A program made the translations under genes and the position numbers. A stretch of DNA of 64,000 nt, taken from contig NC_016133.3 of assembly GCF_000005505.3 (NCBI RefSeq), positions 42,187,237-42,251,236 on the forward strand, read 5' to 3'. Source of the stretch: Brachypodium distachyon. Taxonomy: Eukaryota; Streptophyta; Magnoliopsida; Poales; Poaceae. The number at the start of each line of letters is the position of its first letter. Positions within the stretch are counted from its first letter, which is position 1. Shown in pieces: positions 23,109 through 34,840 of the stretch. Below the pieces are notes generated by a model. That model saw nothing but the letters and a program-made list of their open reading frames with translations, ran no database searches and was not told the DNA's origin.

Positions 23109-26100
23109 ATTCCGCATAATATATATTAGACTAAAATCTTTTTCGTGCTTCTTGAGCTGGCTCACGTGAAAAACTGGGTGAATCCCTGCATCTTCTAGCA
23201 GTAGTAACTTGCATGCCCTTCTACCAATTTTCTGCAGCACTCTAAAATGACCGTAATAGTTAGATCTGAGCTTGAGAGATCCTCTCAGTCCAAAGGCATT
23301 TTGTCTGAAAGGTTGCATTCTTAAAAAACAAACGATCATTCGATCGTGTTTCACTATCATCAGATAACGGAACAGAGGTTCAACCCCACACATAGTATCA
23401 ACATACTTGCCGCACAAGGCTAGCAAGAACGCACCCAAGGACCTCTACCAGGTTCCCTGATTTAAACGACAAGCAGACAGATTGAAAACCACGGCGCCTA
23501 GGGCCGGGAGCAGGTAAAAGGAGTTTTAAACGCGCACAGCGTGCCACATGGCTTCGCCACATCTGGCCTTCGGAGATAGAACAATTTCAGTCCTTCGCAT
23601 CGTCTTCTTTCTTATTATTCTGTGCACCACCAGTGTCAGCATCTTCTGAGCCCCCCGTCAGCTTCCTCTTGTCAGTCCTCGCCTGTGCTTCATGGTGACG
23701 AAGTGCCTCTGATTGAAGAGTTGCTGCACCTGCTAACAAGTTAGTGCGTTCAACTTCATTTTGTAGACCAGCCCAATAACATAAGAAGGCACAGGTGTAA
23801 CAAACAATCTCAGCAGGAGATCGAATGAGTTTGTGTTCAAAGCAAGCTTTATTGCATAATTTCCACAAGGCCCCACAGGCCACAGATAGTCGCCACCCCA
23901 ACCACCTGGAGATTCCTAGAAATAGGTAGGTAACGAGAGATCCACAAAAATACTGAGAGAACATCCCAGGTCTTGTGTCTGTCCCAATTGTTAAGCTAAC
24001 CAGCCCCAAAACATACTTGTCTGCAGCACAGCCGAAGAACAAGTGATGTATGGTTTCAAGCTCATCACAAAATCTACACTTAGTGTCCCCCTTCCAGTTT
24101 CTCCTAAGCATGTTGTCTTTGGTAGCTATAGCGTTATTCCATATGAGCCATAACCAGATCTTGATTTTCAAAGGAATCTTAGCTTTCCAAAGGTGCCTAA
24201 ACGAGCTATCTACCCCTCTCCTAGACAGGTGTTCATACATAGATTTCACAGTATACTTCTCAGATTTAGTCCATTTCCATTTAGGTCTATCTCTCTCCTC
24301 ATTCAAAGCCAACCCCATGAGAACATCATGTAGGCCTCTCAACTCATTTTGTCAGTGTGCTGTTTAAGACCAGGCCAATAGAAGACCCTCTTAATTCTAT
24401 GATAAGTTGCTCTTCTCCCTGAGTGGCCCCCAAAAGCTGTGGCATGATAATTGTCCATAAGTTACTGCCTCAACTTATTTGTTTGTCCTACATGTATTCT
24501 GTTCTTGTACCCCCAGAAAGCCCCCTTGCAAGATATAAGGACATGTAGGTTCAGTATTCTGCTGGATTCTGTTCAGTATTTGTGTGTATAAAGCATCTCC
24601 CACATAGCTTGCTTTGACATCAGCGACCCACTCAGGCTGGACAGTTGTGATGGCATAACATTGTAGCTGTCTGTTGTCTGAATCTGTGTCTCTTCTAGAC
24701 AGTGCATCAACAGCTAAATTTCCCTTTCCCTTTTTATACTCAATGGAGTAGTCAAACTCTAGCAATTTTAACATAAGTTTTTGTTGAATACCTTCAGTTA
24801 GTCTTTGCTCTGCCATGTACTTCACACTATGTTGACAGTGTCTGTTTTGATGATCACTGAACTGCCCAGTAAATAATGTCTCCATTGTCTTAAGGCTTCT
24901 AAAATGGCAATAGCTTCTTTCTCATAAACTGATTGACCAGCTGCTCTTGGACCGAGGCCTTGCTATAATAAGCTATTGGCTTGCCATTTTGCACGAGGAC
25001 TCCACCAACTCCCAGTGCCACAGGCATGTGTCTCTAAGACAAAGGGTTTTGAAAAATTGGGTAAAGCTAGAACAGGGCAGTTGGTCATGATAGACTTGAG
25101 CTGCTGAAAAGCATCTTCTTGGGCAGCTTGCCAATGAAATGATCCCTTTTTCAATATATCATCCTTTTTCAATATATCATGCAGAGGTCTGCATATTTTT
25201 CCAGTCCTTCACAAACCTTCTGTGATATCCTGTCAATCCCAGAAATCCCCTTAATTTGCTGACACTTTTAGGTGTAGGCCATTCCAAGGTATCTGCAATT
25301 TAGATTCCTTGCTAGCTACTCCCTCTTCTGTAATTATGTGACCAAGATATTCCACACAAGCAGCTGCAAAGACACACTTGCTTCTCTTGGCAGTCAGTTG
25401 ATGTTGTTGTAAAACTTGTAAGACCAAACAGAGATGTTATAGATGATCTGTTCTGTTTCTGCTATAGATTAGTATATCATCAAAAAAGACCAGGAGAAAT
25501 TTCCTCAAGAAGGGAGCAAAAAATGTCATTCATCAGGGACTGAAAAGTTGCTGGGACATTTGTGAGACCAAATGGCATAACAAGGTACTCATAATATCCC
25601 ATGTGAGTTTTAAATGCTGTCTTTTCAATGTCACTAGTCACCATTCTGATTTGGTGGTAGCCAGACCTGAGATCTAGTTTTGAAAATATACCAGCTCCTT
25701 GCAATTCATCCAGAAGATCATCAATAATAGGCATTTGTAAATTTATTCTTTTTTGTCAGCTTGTTTAATTGTCTATAGTCCACACATAACCTCCATCCCC
25801 CATCCTTCTTCCTGACCATCATGGCAGGTGAAGAATGTGGGCTAATACTGTTCTCTAGTTCATAATTTTCTAACATGTCTTTAATAATTTTCTCCATGGC
25901 AGACTTTTGGTAGTTGGGCACCCCTTTTGGCCTTAAATTGGGTGGTTCTGCCCCACTGTGAAGTAAGATAGCATGGTCACCGCTTCTCTTTGGAGGTAAC
26001 TCTATTCTTGGCTTGAACACTTCAGCATATTCATTAAGTAATTACTCCACTTCTGTTGATAAATCACTACTGTCAGTTAGTATTACTTGAGTGTTATCCA

Positions 26101-26590
26101 TCTCATTAATCTCCAAAAGGAATCCCAAAATACATTTGCTGGATATCTTAGGGAGTTTATCAGCTGGTAATAGATGGTTAGAGTTGGAACTGACAATATC
26201 TCTGAAAATAATCCTCCTCTTTCTCTTCGTAATGATGAATATTCTTTTCACCAAATCCAGTCCAATAGGACTATCTTCATAGATCCAGTCAGCCCCTAGG
26301 ATGATGTCATAGCTCTTCAACTGTAAAAATTTAAAGGGATTTGAAAAACTAACACCCTGGGCTTGGTATGCTGTTGCAGCCAATTCTGTATCAGAAATTA
26401 GTGAGCCACCTGCCGCAACTGTCACTTTTCTTTCTACAGTTGGTATAAGAGTACATCCACTCTTAACAGCAAAAGATTTGCCCATGAATGTGTTTATACT
26501 TCCGCTGTCCGCCAAGATACCTTTCTTGCCCCCAACTGAAACCACTAATTGAGAAACAAGTAGTTTGGTGTTATTTTTGGGCATATGCAG
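23109..26590 (-). mobile_element. Ty3/gypsy retrotransposon, internal remnant
   Basis: The minus strand from right to left gives protease (26584-26042, ILADSGSINTFM), reverse transcriptase (about 26020-24960, with [26 protein letters not shown] and an FFDD catalytic box near 25480), RNase H (24885-24600, DALSRR), the integrase zinc-binding start (about 24475-24350, GHSGRRATYHRI and WPGLK) and the integrase C-terminal part (23438-23073, GLRGSLKLRSNYYG and IHPVFHVSQLKKH). Frameshifts separate the RT pieces. The integrase core is missing and a LINE fragment lies at that point. No LTRs were recognised. The copy is dead. Confidence 0.9.
23450..24347 (-). mobile_element. LINE 3' fragment within the gypsy remnant
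   Basis: An open stretch (24342-23587, 251 codons) encodes the zf-RVT tail of a LINE ORF2: [38 protein letters not shown], then [17 protein letters not shown]. It is closely related to the plus-strand fragment at 56125-57095. It replaces the integrase core of the surrounding gypsy element. The open frame of 251 codons suggests a younger insertion than its host. The left limit (about 23450) is approximate. Confidence 0.85.
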
Positions 26591-27590
26591 GAATATTAGT
26601 AGTAGAACTGAAACAGAAGCTGTTAAGCTTGAAAGAATGGCTCATGGTACTGTCATATATAGCTGCTGTTGCTGTTATCATGAAGCCTGAAACAAACATC
26701 TGAAGTTGTGTCTAATTTAAATACCATGTTCTAAAGATCTGCTGCTGTTTACTTTTATTCAGTGAGGAATTGTAGTATTACAAAGCTCCACGAGTGTGAA
26801 TTTTGCTGAACCATGATGGGGGTGTGCAACCGTTGTAAGTAGTGGGTAGCAATCAATTAGGATTCATCTCTCTCTCTAGTTTTATGTTCTTCTGAAATAT
26901 CTTTCCTTTTTGTACTAGTGTTCATCAATTTTCTTGAAAATGCTTGCAGAAAAGTGCTCCAGACACATCACTCCTTGTACAAATTTCAGTTTGTACAAGA
27001 CTGGGACCTAATACAGCTGTACTCCTACAACTGTTCAGATTGGATTCTAGGAGAGCCAATCCAGCTTATTTATATTTTCTTCGCCATTTCAAAGTTTCTT
27101 ATGGGTGACTGTTTGATGTATGAGTTAGCATGCTTTTACCTGACTAAATTTTGTTTCTCATGGATAACTTCTTTGTGCAAATATGAGTTGAGATTTTTGT
27201 ACATCGATGTTGTAAATGAGACCGGTTAACTGTTTGTGTTTTGGAATGACTGCATGTCAAAGCATGCATCTGTGTATATCTACGAACGCCCAAAGTTATC
27301 AGTTTTAAGTATTATTAGAGCTTGCTAGTTCTTTTATACAAGACGCTTGGTGATACCCAGTTGATATACCTTGCTATCCAAACGGCACTTCACAATCTCG
27401 AAGAAACACGGTTGTGATCAAGGTTTTTCGTGGGGGCTAGTAAAATACCTCCGTATGTGTATACAAAAATCTCAAGCGGGCCTAAGATGAATGGTGTTCC
27501 TGACAGAGACTGCTGAAATAAGCATTAATGCACTATATCTGCATTTTCTGCTAATGGCTTATTGTTCTCTCCATTGTTCTGGACTACTAG
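26591..27590. other. intergenic region right of the gypsy remnant
   Basis: No supported gene. A plus-strand open frame at 26918-27229 has no recognisable domain. This stretch could be the 3' part of the broken MYB-like gene separated by the gypsy insertion, but I see no conserved motif to prove it. Confidence 0.4.
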
Positions 27591-27681
27591 TCTTAATACA
27601 TAGGTTCTTCATACAGGCACACCAAAGGTCTTAATACATAGGTTCTTCAAACAGGCACACCAAATAGGTCTAATACATAGG
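27591..27681. repeat. tandem repeat, 38-40-bp unit, 2.3 copies
   Basis: TCTTAATACATAGGTTCTTC followed by A(T/A)ACAGGCACACCAAA occurs at 27591 and 27629. A shortened third unit TCTAATACATAGG follows at 27669. It ends about 20 bp before the stop codon of the membrane-protein gene. Confidence 0.85.
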
Positions 27682-27702
27682 GGGTTGGCTCCATAGTCGA
27701 AT

Positions 27703-28780
27703 CTAGCCCCGGGGAGCAATAATCTGAGGCCCTTTCGGCTGGTGCGTGAGCCGTGCCCAGGTAAGAACGGTACCGTTGGCCAGACTGAGGAAACCCATCA
27801 GCAGGACCAGTCCTGAACTGACTAGGTATCGCAGGCAGGTCTCAAGGACTGAGCCGCCACAGAACAGCAGGCTGAAGTGACGCTCCGTTATGACACCGAA
27901 GGCGCCGGAGGCTGTGCCCAGCTGGACAGGGGAGTGTCCTTTTTTGTTTTTCTTTCGATTAGTCAATCTTTTTTGAAAAGTAAAAAGGGGTGGAGTAAAC
28001 CTGTTTTTGTTTTCTTCGAAACCAGTTCCCTCTTCCTCTGCGTGTAGAAAAGGAAGAAATAAATCAATCAAATTACGAGAAGCCTCATAAAGCGTTTTCT
28101 TAGGGGTTAAACTTCCATTAGTCCATATTTCGAGAAAAAGTATCTCGTGTTTTTCATTTCCATTCCCACAAGATCTCAGTCGCCTAAGAAATAGTTATGT
28201 CTCAGTCAACAATCGTAGTCATCCAATCAAGATTTTCTTATCTATCGGACCTATATTAATCTTACACGAATCTCAATGATTGAATCAAAATGTTGTTATC
28301 GTCGACTAAAAAATAGTTATTTCTTAGTCGCCTAAGAAATAGCAAAACCGTTTCAGAAAACCACAGTTTGCAGAAATTTATACGGAGTATAACTGAAACT
28401 GAACTAAAGGTCTACTGAAGTTATACAGCTCAAAAGAATACATTTTACTTACCCACTCAAGCACGACCAGCGGGTACCAGAAGTGGAGCTCGGGCACCAC
28501 CCAGCGGCCGAGGCAAGCAGTGTGGACTAGCATCGTAAAGGGGCCCATCGCTAGCTCGAGAATGGCCGCTGCCTTGACGGCCCTGGACGTTTATATGTGT
28601 TAATTCATATCTATCACAGGTATATATGGTTTACACGAAATAAGAAATGCATGATACTCACGGGAAAACCCTCCAGGCGGCGGGGATGGGGGACGGAAAG
28701 GGGAGCACGGCGATCGCCGCGATCGCCAGAGCGGTGCAAGTCAACCTAGCCGCCAATAGGAAGCAATCCTGTAGCTTCAT
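27703..28780 (-). CDS. small predicted membrane protein of unknown function, three exons
   Basis: My model uses exons 28780-28662, 28582-28453 and 27921-27703. All borders are GT-AG and the phases match (2, then 0), giving 155 aa. The start is ATG, followed by an N-terminal hydrophobic helix (about 9-28, [18 protein letters not shown]). Further hydrophobic stretches follow at about 43-62, 66-82 (WYPLVVLEW), and two in exon 3 (about 95-110 and 115-135, [18 protein letters not shown]), so four or so membrane passes are likely. The C-terminus is short and polar. I recognise no family. Intron 2 (28452-27922) holds a plastid rpoA insertion ending only 15 bp from the acceptor. Support is the clean splicing and membrane-protein composition; transcription is unproven. 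Confidence 0.55.
27937..28174 (-). other. rpoA: nuclear plastid DNA insertion (NUPT): fragment of chloroplast rpoA
   Basis: On the minus strand the segment reads continuously as the C-terminal half of the grass chloroplast RNA polymerase alpha subunit: [20 protein letters not shown], then [20 protein letters not shown], then [14 protein letters not shown] and a lysine-rich stretch. Base composition is plastid-like (AT-rich, A/T third positions). Both ends break off abruptly: at SCG on the left of the protein and after KKG on the right, before the conserved C-terminal domain. It lies in intron 2 of the small membrane-protein gene, same strand. Identification rests on my knowledge of the grass plastid protein. 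It has no promoter or start of its own and is not expected to be functional. Confidence 0.88.
28178..28342. repeat. 17-bp direct repeats with an internal palindrome next to the NUPT
   Basis: AGTCGCCTAAGAAATAG occurs at 28178-28194 and again at 28326-28342. Just before the second copy, GTCGACTAAAAAATAG and TATTTCTTAGTCG form an imperfect palindrome. It looks like a small transposon remnant abutting the plastid insertion. Confidence 0.6.
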
Positions 28781-28964
28781 GGGATCTAGATTTCATTGGA
28801 CATGACACGGACAAAAAAAAAGTAAATATCAAGAAGTCATTAGTTTTGAACTTTTGTTATCAGAAAACCACGACTTATGAAGCTTTATTACTTAACCACA
28901 ACTATTCTACTAATATGTTTCAAAATACCCATTATCTAACAATCAAGCATAGGTTGGTATCCAC

Positions 28965-29114
28965 ATACCATCCTAGCCATGGGAATATGGGATCAACAAA
29001 CCAAAAGAGGAATTGGGGTTTTTATGTGGCTAAGAAAGTGTGGGACTCACAACTTAATGCATGATGCCATCTCTAGAGCACCAATCTCTAGAAAACGGAT
29101 GGCTAGGATGGTAT
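28965..29114. mobile_element. fold-back element with perfect 16-bp inverted repeat
   Basis: ATACCATCCTAGCCAT (28965-28980) and its exact reverse complement (29099-29114) enclose 118 bp. This is consistent with a small MITE or its core. Target duplications were not found. Confidence 0.55.
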
Positions 29115-29392
29115 CAGGACACAAATTACCTATGCTGGGCAATAGCTTTTTGAATCAAGCAGCCTAATACATCTAACCAGTAAGGCCCACATGTCATGTA
29201 TAAGAGGAATATGGTTGGGTTTTTCTTCCTCCAAGTTCGAGCACATGCGTGGCTCCTATAACTAGAGCAAACCGGTGTGAAACTGGATCCGTCCCTCTTT
29301 TCTCTCTAATGCTTTTCTCATTATACATGTTGTGACGGGGAAAAGTGGTGGTGGTGGGTCTCAAGGGTGAAGTTCAAGGGCTTGTTCGGGAC

Positions 29393-29492
29393 AACTCCAG
29401 CTCCCAAATCCGCAACCGGAGTGTGCGGAGCTAGCGTGGCCTGGTTAAATTTTGCAAAGCCGGTGTTTTTGCCATTCTTCGGAGTTGGAGTT
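29393..29492. mobile_element. MITE-like inverted repeat (GGGCTTGTTCGG type)
   Basis: GGGCTTGTTCGGGACAACTC with AACTCCAGCTCC is followed about 90 bp later by GGAGTTGGAGTT, its near reverse complement. This end type is frequent in grass hAT/Tourist-like MITEs; the superfamily is not certain. Confidence 0.45.
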
Positions 29493-29610
29493 ATTATCCA
29501 TTAATAGCCATTATATACCCCGAACCGATATATATTTTCTTTTATCTCCACCATGCCGCCTCCCTCCTCGCCGTCTCAATCCTCCCACCGGCCACTACCA
29601 GACATAGGAG

Positions 29611-29853
29611 CTTTGCCGATGGTCAGACATAAAACTTTCGGCAATTACTTTGCCAAAGGCATGTTGTCGTGGCCTTCGGCAAGGAGGCCTCGGCTTAGTT
29701 GTTCACGCCAAAAACCCTCTTTGCCGTGGCCCGTGGGCCTTCTCTCGACTTAATTTGCTGAAGGCAAAAACGTGTGCCTCCGGCCAAAAAAACTGAACGG
29801 GAGCGTAAGGTGAGTAAGAGTCTTTGCCGAAGGCTAATCGATACTGATCAAGC
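29611..29853. mobile_element. CACTA-type subterminal repeat remnant
   Basis: Repeated TTTGCCGAAGGC / TTTGCCAAAGGC and the inverse CTTCGGCAA are scattered through the segment on both strands. Dense repeats of this motif are the subterminal signature of grass CACTA elements. No CACTA terminus or transposase is present. Confidence 0.5.
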
Positions 29854-29985
29854 TAGACAGGTCGAGGAATGCACCGTAGCTGCTCTCGTTTTATTTGATT
29901 GTCACTTATATAGTGTACAAGTACATCATTCGCACAGATACCTTCCGCAAAGAATTACTGGAAAAAAGAAATAAAAAAGGACGAC

Positions 29986-30196
29986 GTCGCGTTCGCGTGC
30001 CCCTGCCGCCGAGCAGGACGAGGCCGGCGCGCTCCACCACGTCTGCGGTCGCCCGCACGCTCCACCACGAGATGCGCGCCGCCGAGAAGGACGAGGAAGG
30101 AGACGCGGGCTTGGCGGGGCTGCGGAGGCAGGCGGCGCGGGCGGGGGAGCCAGAGGCAGGCGGCAAAGGTCGTTTTTCCGGTAGGGACCGGCGCCG
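29986..30196. other. GC-rich patch, possible gene fragment
   Basis: About 200 bp of strongly GC-rich sequence is open on both strands and rich in Arg/Ala codons. No family is recognised. It immediately precedes the duplicated leader-like segment. Confidence 0.3.
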
Positions 30197-30545
30197 GCCG
30201 GCCTCCGCGCGCCGCCTCTGAGCAGTGTACTAATTACGAGTTTAGGGCGTACCTGGCTGCCGGAATGCCGGATCGAGCGGCGGAGAGGGACGACGTACAC
30301 ACCGGGCCGCCGCGCGTAGGGGAGGGATCGGGAGGGGGAGAGTACGTGTGTGTGTGAGAGAGAGGAGGACTGGAGGAGGAGAGGACAGTAAGCTAGCTAA
30401 TGGCCGCGGCCGGCGGGACAATGATTAAAGCCGCAGTATCACCTGCAGGGCGAAACACTGCCGCAGGTTTCCATTTCGGTAGAGTTGCATTACCACTGCT
30501 TGCTGCATGCTGCATGCATGCACAGGGGCCTGTGAAAGAGACGTA
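30197..30545 (-). repeat. leader/first-exon-like segment, copy A of a dispersed duplication
   Basis: On the minus strand the segment shares blocks with 35243-35525: TGCAACTCT followed by CCGAAAT, GAAACCTGCGG, the CT-rich tract, CCGCCGCTCGATCCGGCA, and a CAG|GTAC splice-donor at the end. Both copies are followed in the minus direction by the GGCGGCG motif. It looks like the promoter-proximal exon of a gene whose body is gone here. Confidence 0.65.
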
Positions 30546-33500
30546 CGTAAAGCTAGCAGCGCCTACTAGCAGCCAGTGCATGCGCGTCTGGAGCGGAATC
30601 TGCAGTTAATTTCGCATCTACTCAGCCTTCACATTGAGTTTCACCATTTTCACAGAAAACTTCTCAAATTATTTTCCTACACTGATTTATCTTGAAGTGA
30701 TTGATCCTGCTCGTAACCCTCAGTTTTTTTTCCTTAAATCGGAGGCTTATATTTAGTTAATTATTACTTCCTGAAAATTAGCTTTCATGGTGTCCTCTTA
30801 ATTCAATTCAATATATTCTCATTTTCTGCTGTGCAACTGTATTTAACTTCTGCATATGCACCCACAACAATTGGTCCTTGTCTTACTTATTTGTGCACTA
30901 TAATTGCTCGTAAACTTTGAAGTATCTTTCAGCTATTCCGTTTAACATGTCATGATACATAAAAAAAAGTTTGGATTGCAGACATGCAAGTGAAAACAAG
31001 CAAGTTGATCTTTTTTATGGTCCAAGCACTCAAGATTGCTTTGGTGAAGAAAATGCCCTGTTAGCATCAAGTAAGTTGCAACATTAGTCCCTACAAGCGA
31101 AATGTAATGTGATAGAATGATTCCTTTCGTGCACAAAGGCTACAAATATTCATTCTTTTCGATCTTATGGTTAACCAATGAGCTGAAAGAAAATAAAGTG
31201 TGTGACATGTCCAGTGTGGATTTGTAGATCTTTTAGATTATTGAGACCTATATTTATTCTCTCTTGTTTAGATATTACAAACTAGCTGCTAATGTACCAT
31301 GGAGGCCATCTAATGGATGAGACTGATCAAGCTCTCGCAAGATGTAAGCAGGTTAGCTTTCTCCGGATGGATACCTTTTTAATTTTCACCGAAGGCCCAG
31401 TAGTTCAGCTGTATTGGTATATACTTTAATGTACCTGCTTCCTTTATCTCATGGAACTACTCAATCAATGAAGATATGGATAGAATTGATATTTATTTAG
31501 GTCATACTATTTCTGTAAATTAGTATATATGAAGAAGATAATAACCCGGATTTAGTAAAATTATGCTGACAAATGCATTGAATTCATACTATAGTGGAAT
31601 GCCTGGCATGCTGTTCTTTGTTCTGGAAAATTGAAGGTTTGTTTGCCAGGCCGTTCTTTTCTTCTGGGAAATAAAGGGGAGAGTCTTGCGTACATTCCTC
31701 TACAATCAAATTCTGTAATTTTCTATGCATTGAGTTTTATTTACAATTATGAATGTTTGTTTTGCATGCTGATCAGAACAACTTAGATTTACAAGTCATA
31801 ATCTTATCAACCTTTCAATGTGAGAACCTGAAGTGTATGGATTTACTTTCTAAAAGTGACAACTAATTTTTCAATATGTCGATTGACGAGTTGACGTCAG
31901 TTTTCTTACATTATATCTGCTTCATGGCGTGCAGTACATTAATATAAAAGATGGCATGACCTTCTAGCAATTTCATCTGTTGATGTATTGCCAGTGCGTT
32001 GGGTATGTAGAATGTGATCATCATTGACAGAACTTTAATCTGTATTTTAAAGAGGTCAGAGATAGATGTAACTGTTCTTTTCTCTAAGAGGTAAATTATC
32101 TTCTCTAATATGTTTCTCGTATTTTTTTAGATCACGCATGGCCTTTGATTTTGTTGTTGCAAATGAAGCATGGGAGGAACCTGCCCATTGAAGACTCAAG
32201 AGTGGTGGGTCTATCTATATTGATGAACATATGGAAAAGCAAGATACCTTTCAACAGAGCTGGTTATTATGGAGTTACATCATGCAGTATGTAGTATGAA
32301 CTGATATGTTCCTTTGCCAGTTGCCAATTCTGGCATAGCTGGTTGTTGCACCGGACTTGCTTTGAGCTTTCCAGGTACTTTCATATTGAACTGCCTACAT
32401 TTTCACAGCTTACTATTGTACTTGGTATAATATGGAAAAGGTATAGTGGGACAAACTATGATATTGGATAACATTGTAGAAATTATGTTAGCAGTCGCAA
32501 ACTTGCAATTTTTCTGGCTCTGTGCAATTTCTGTTAATCAGATTGCTATGTCTTGTTCTTCTTGTTACTTGATTACCTAAACAAGGAATTGTTCTTCTCT
32601 CTGTTGGATTACCTAATAAAGGTCATTTCTGAAAAAGGAAACCTTGTGATGCTGCTATGCATGTATTCTAGGATGACCCTTTGTAATGAACACTTTACAA
32701 CATGTTTAGTTTGATAACGTTCTGTTATCTTAACTGAGTAAGTTATCCATTGAATATTAAGTTTTATTTCACTACTTCCAGTTCATGAAGTGTATTTCTT
32801 ATCACTTAGAGAGTTGGGAGTCAGGATGTACACTGAAGTTTGCCTAGAGTCAGGAGTCCAGATGTAAACTCAATTACTTCATGTAGTTACTTTATAAGTT
32901 TATAATTTAAATAAAATCAATTCCCTAGAAGTCCAACATACGTGTAACAAATTGATTAAATCAGGATAGCCTTGTTCTTGCATGATAAAGAAGCACCAAC
33001 TGCAGCTTCTTAACAGAGGCTTGCATTGCAGCACTGGACGACATTGCAGAGGGGTCCATCCAGTTAACTGATTAATGCCCTTGGGGAAAATGTGAGCTAT
33101 TGTTTGTTAAGGACTGCACAGCTTGGCGTACAATTGAATTGAATCGCTCATGCATCGTGTGGCTTTGATTTGTGCAGTTTATTGAGGGCAATTTACTGAC
33201 GCTAACATAGTATGCAATACCAGGAAGTGTGGCTAAGCTGGCACGTGTGTTGAGTCATAGCAGACATGCCATTGCATTTTAGTGTGGTATTGAAGCATCT
33301 GAGGAACTCTACGTGCCAATCTTATTTTGCCTACAGAAGAGGAAGTTTGCACTGAAAGGGTATCTCAAGCATGATTTTCTTTTATCGTGATCATTTGTGC
33401 TTGTGCGACCCCAAGCTGCTAATTTTTAATCCATTTATATCAATATCAACCACTGTCTTCTGTTAATTGTTGGAACATTGGCGATACGGTTTTCTTACCC

Positions 33501-33600
33501 ATGCTTCTGCACTTTGCATGGGTGCTTCTGTTCGCATCTGGGATATGGTTTAATTATAACAGTCCATTGAGTTTCTGCACCTTCGGATGTGTTGCATTCT
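30546..33600. other. 3-kb AT-rich region without recognisable coding sequence
   Basis: There are no long open frames, no transposon motifs and no clear termini. Splice-like and intron-like composition is seen throughout (T-rich, GT/AG abundant), so an unannotated non-coding transcript starting elsewhere is possible but not shown. Confidence 0.45.
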
Positions 33601-34355
33601 GATTCTTCTTTACGGGAGATAGTACGCAAGCGTGGAGCTGCCCCATATATTTACCAGAGTCACCTCAATACGACCCACCGGCCACCGGGTTGTTCCTGGC
33701 ATGTATGCACCGGCCAATAATGCCGACGGATTTCCCAGTTGGGCTGTACCGGCTCGTTGGGTAGATAAGCTAGGCCCAGGTGACTCAAGGAAGGAAGAAA
33801 AGAAGATTCGGATTAAGAAGGCCATTATTGGTCCAGGCGACGGAGAAAGAAAAGAGGAAGAGAAGCAGTTTCTGATGGGTGCTGGCCCAACAAAACCAGA
33901 GATGCAGCCAGAAAGATGAGAGAAAAATCACAAAGGCTGAATGAAATATTTTTGAGCTCATGAAATATTTTCATAGGCAAACTCAAAATACCTGTATACA
34001 TTGGCTTTAACAAGCCTCCTCTTTGATGGTTCAAATTAATTTAACAAGAATCAGATAAAATATTCACAATACAGAATATCAAAAGGAACTCAATGTATAT
34101 TCTAGTTGGTGTTTTGAATTTAAGATCAAAGATTTTAGAAAAAAAAGCGCTGGACCAATAAGCTGAAAGAAAATAAAGTGACGCTTGCCGAATGTCGTCA
34201 TGATATTTCAAGGAATTGAAACAGAGAAAAGATAAGCACCCGTCGTCTGATCTTATTCATAATTGCATATTAATAGCACATCAATTGACGTTATTACATT
34301 CATCTAATGGCAGAGGACAGAATTGGGGATGTCGATCGCCCAAAAAGATGTGAAA
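33601..34355. other. intergenic region downstream of the cysteine-rich peptide gene
   Basis: No supported gene. GAGCTGAAAGAAAATAAAGTG occurs at about 31180 and a near copy (AAGCTGAAAGAAAATAAAGTG) at about 34160, which links this stretch to the 31-kb region. Confidence 0.4.
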
Positions 34356-34525
34356 TCATGCGCAGTGAGATTTGCAATCGTCCATCGTCTTATAGCATTT
34401 AAAATCGTCAAAACAACAGAAACAATTTTCTTTGTCTGGATTGCAGGGTGGGTCAAGGCGACTCTTGAAGCACAATCCTTTTGGTATATTGATCTTCTCA
34501 CTGTCCATGTGCTCTATGCCTCTGC
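34356..34525 (-). CDS. cysteine-rich secreted peptide, EMBRYO SURROUNDING FACTOR 1-like, last exon
   Basis: After an AG acceptor (CATATGTAG at 34534-34526), a phase-1 exon encodes RGIEHMDSEKINIPKGLCFK, then cysteines in the spacing C-x8-C-x7-C-x-CC-x5-C-x6-C-x3-C and a stop. The K-I-x-x-P-x-G-L-C entry, CFCC core and CYKTMDDCKSHC end fit plant ESF1/MEG-type peptides, which act in early seed development. The exon with the secretion signal should lie at higher coordinates; I could not place it. A Stowaway MITE lies in the presumed intron. Either the gene is complete with an unrecognised first exon or only the mature-peptide exon survives. Confidence 0.5.
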
Positions 34526-34840
34526 CTACATATGAGACCAAAACTAAAATTAAGAACCAACATACGCAAGCACAAATAAACCATATCGCTGTATGGAATT
34601 ATTTAGCCAAATAACTAACGACTAACAGGCCATAGACAGAAAGGTACAAGTATAAGAAAAACAAAACTATGCAAACAATTATTAACGGCCTTTAGAACGA
34701 AAACCAGGAGAAACCACTTACATTGTGCATGGGTAGCAAACGAACTTTTCCATGCACAAACTTTTCCAAAATATTTTCTGCACGAACTTCAAAGCAAACT
34801 GAAAGGCTCAGATTAGAAGAGTTAATCCACTAATATATTA

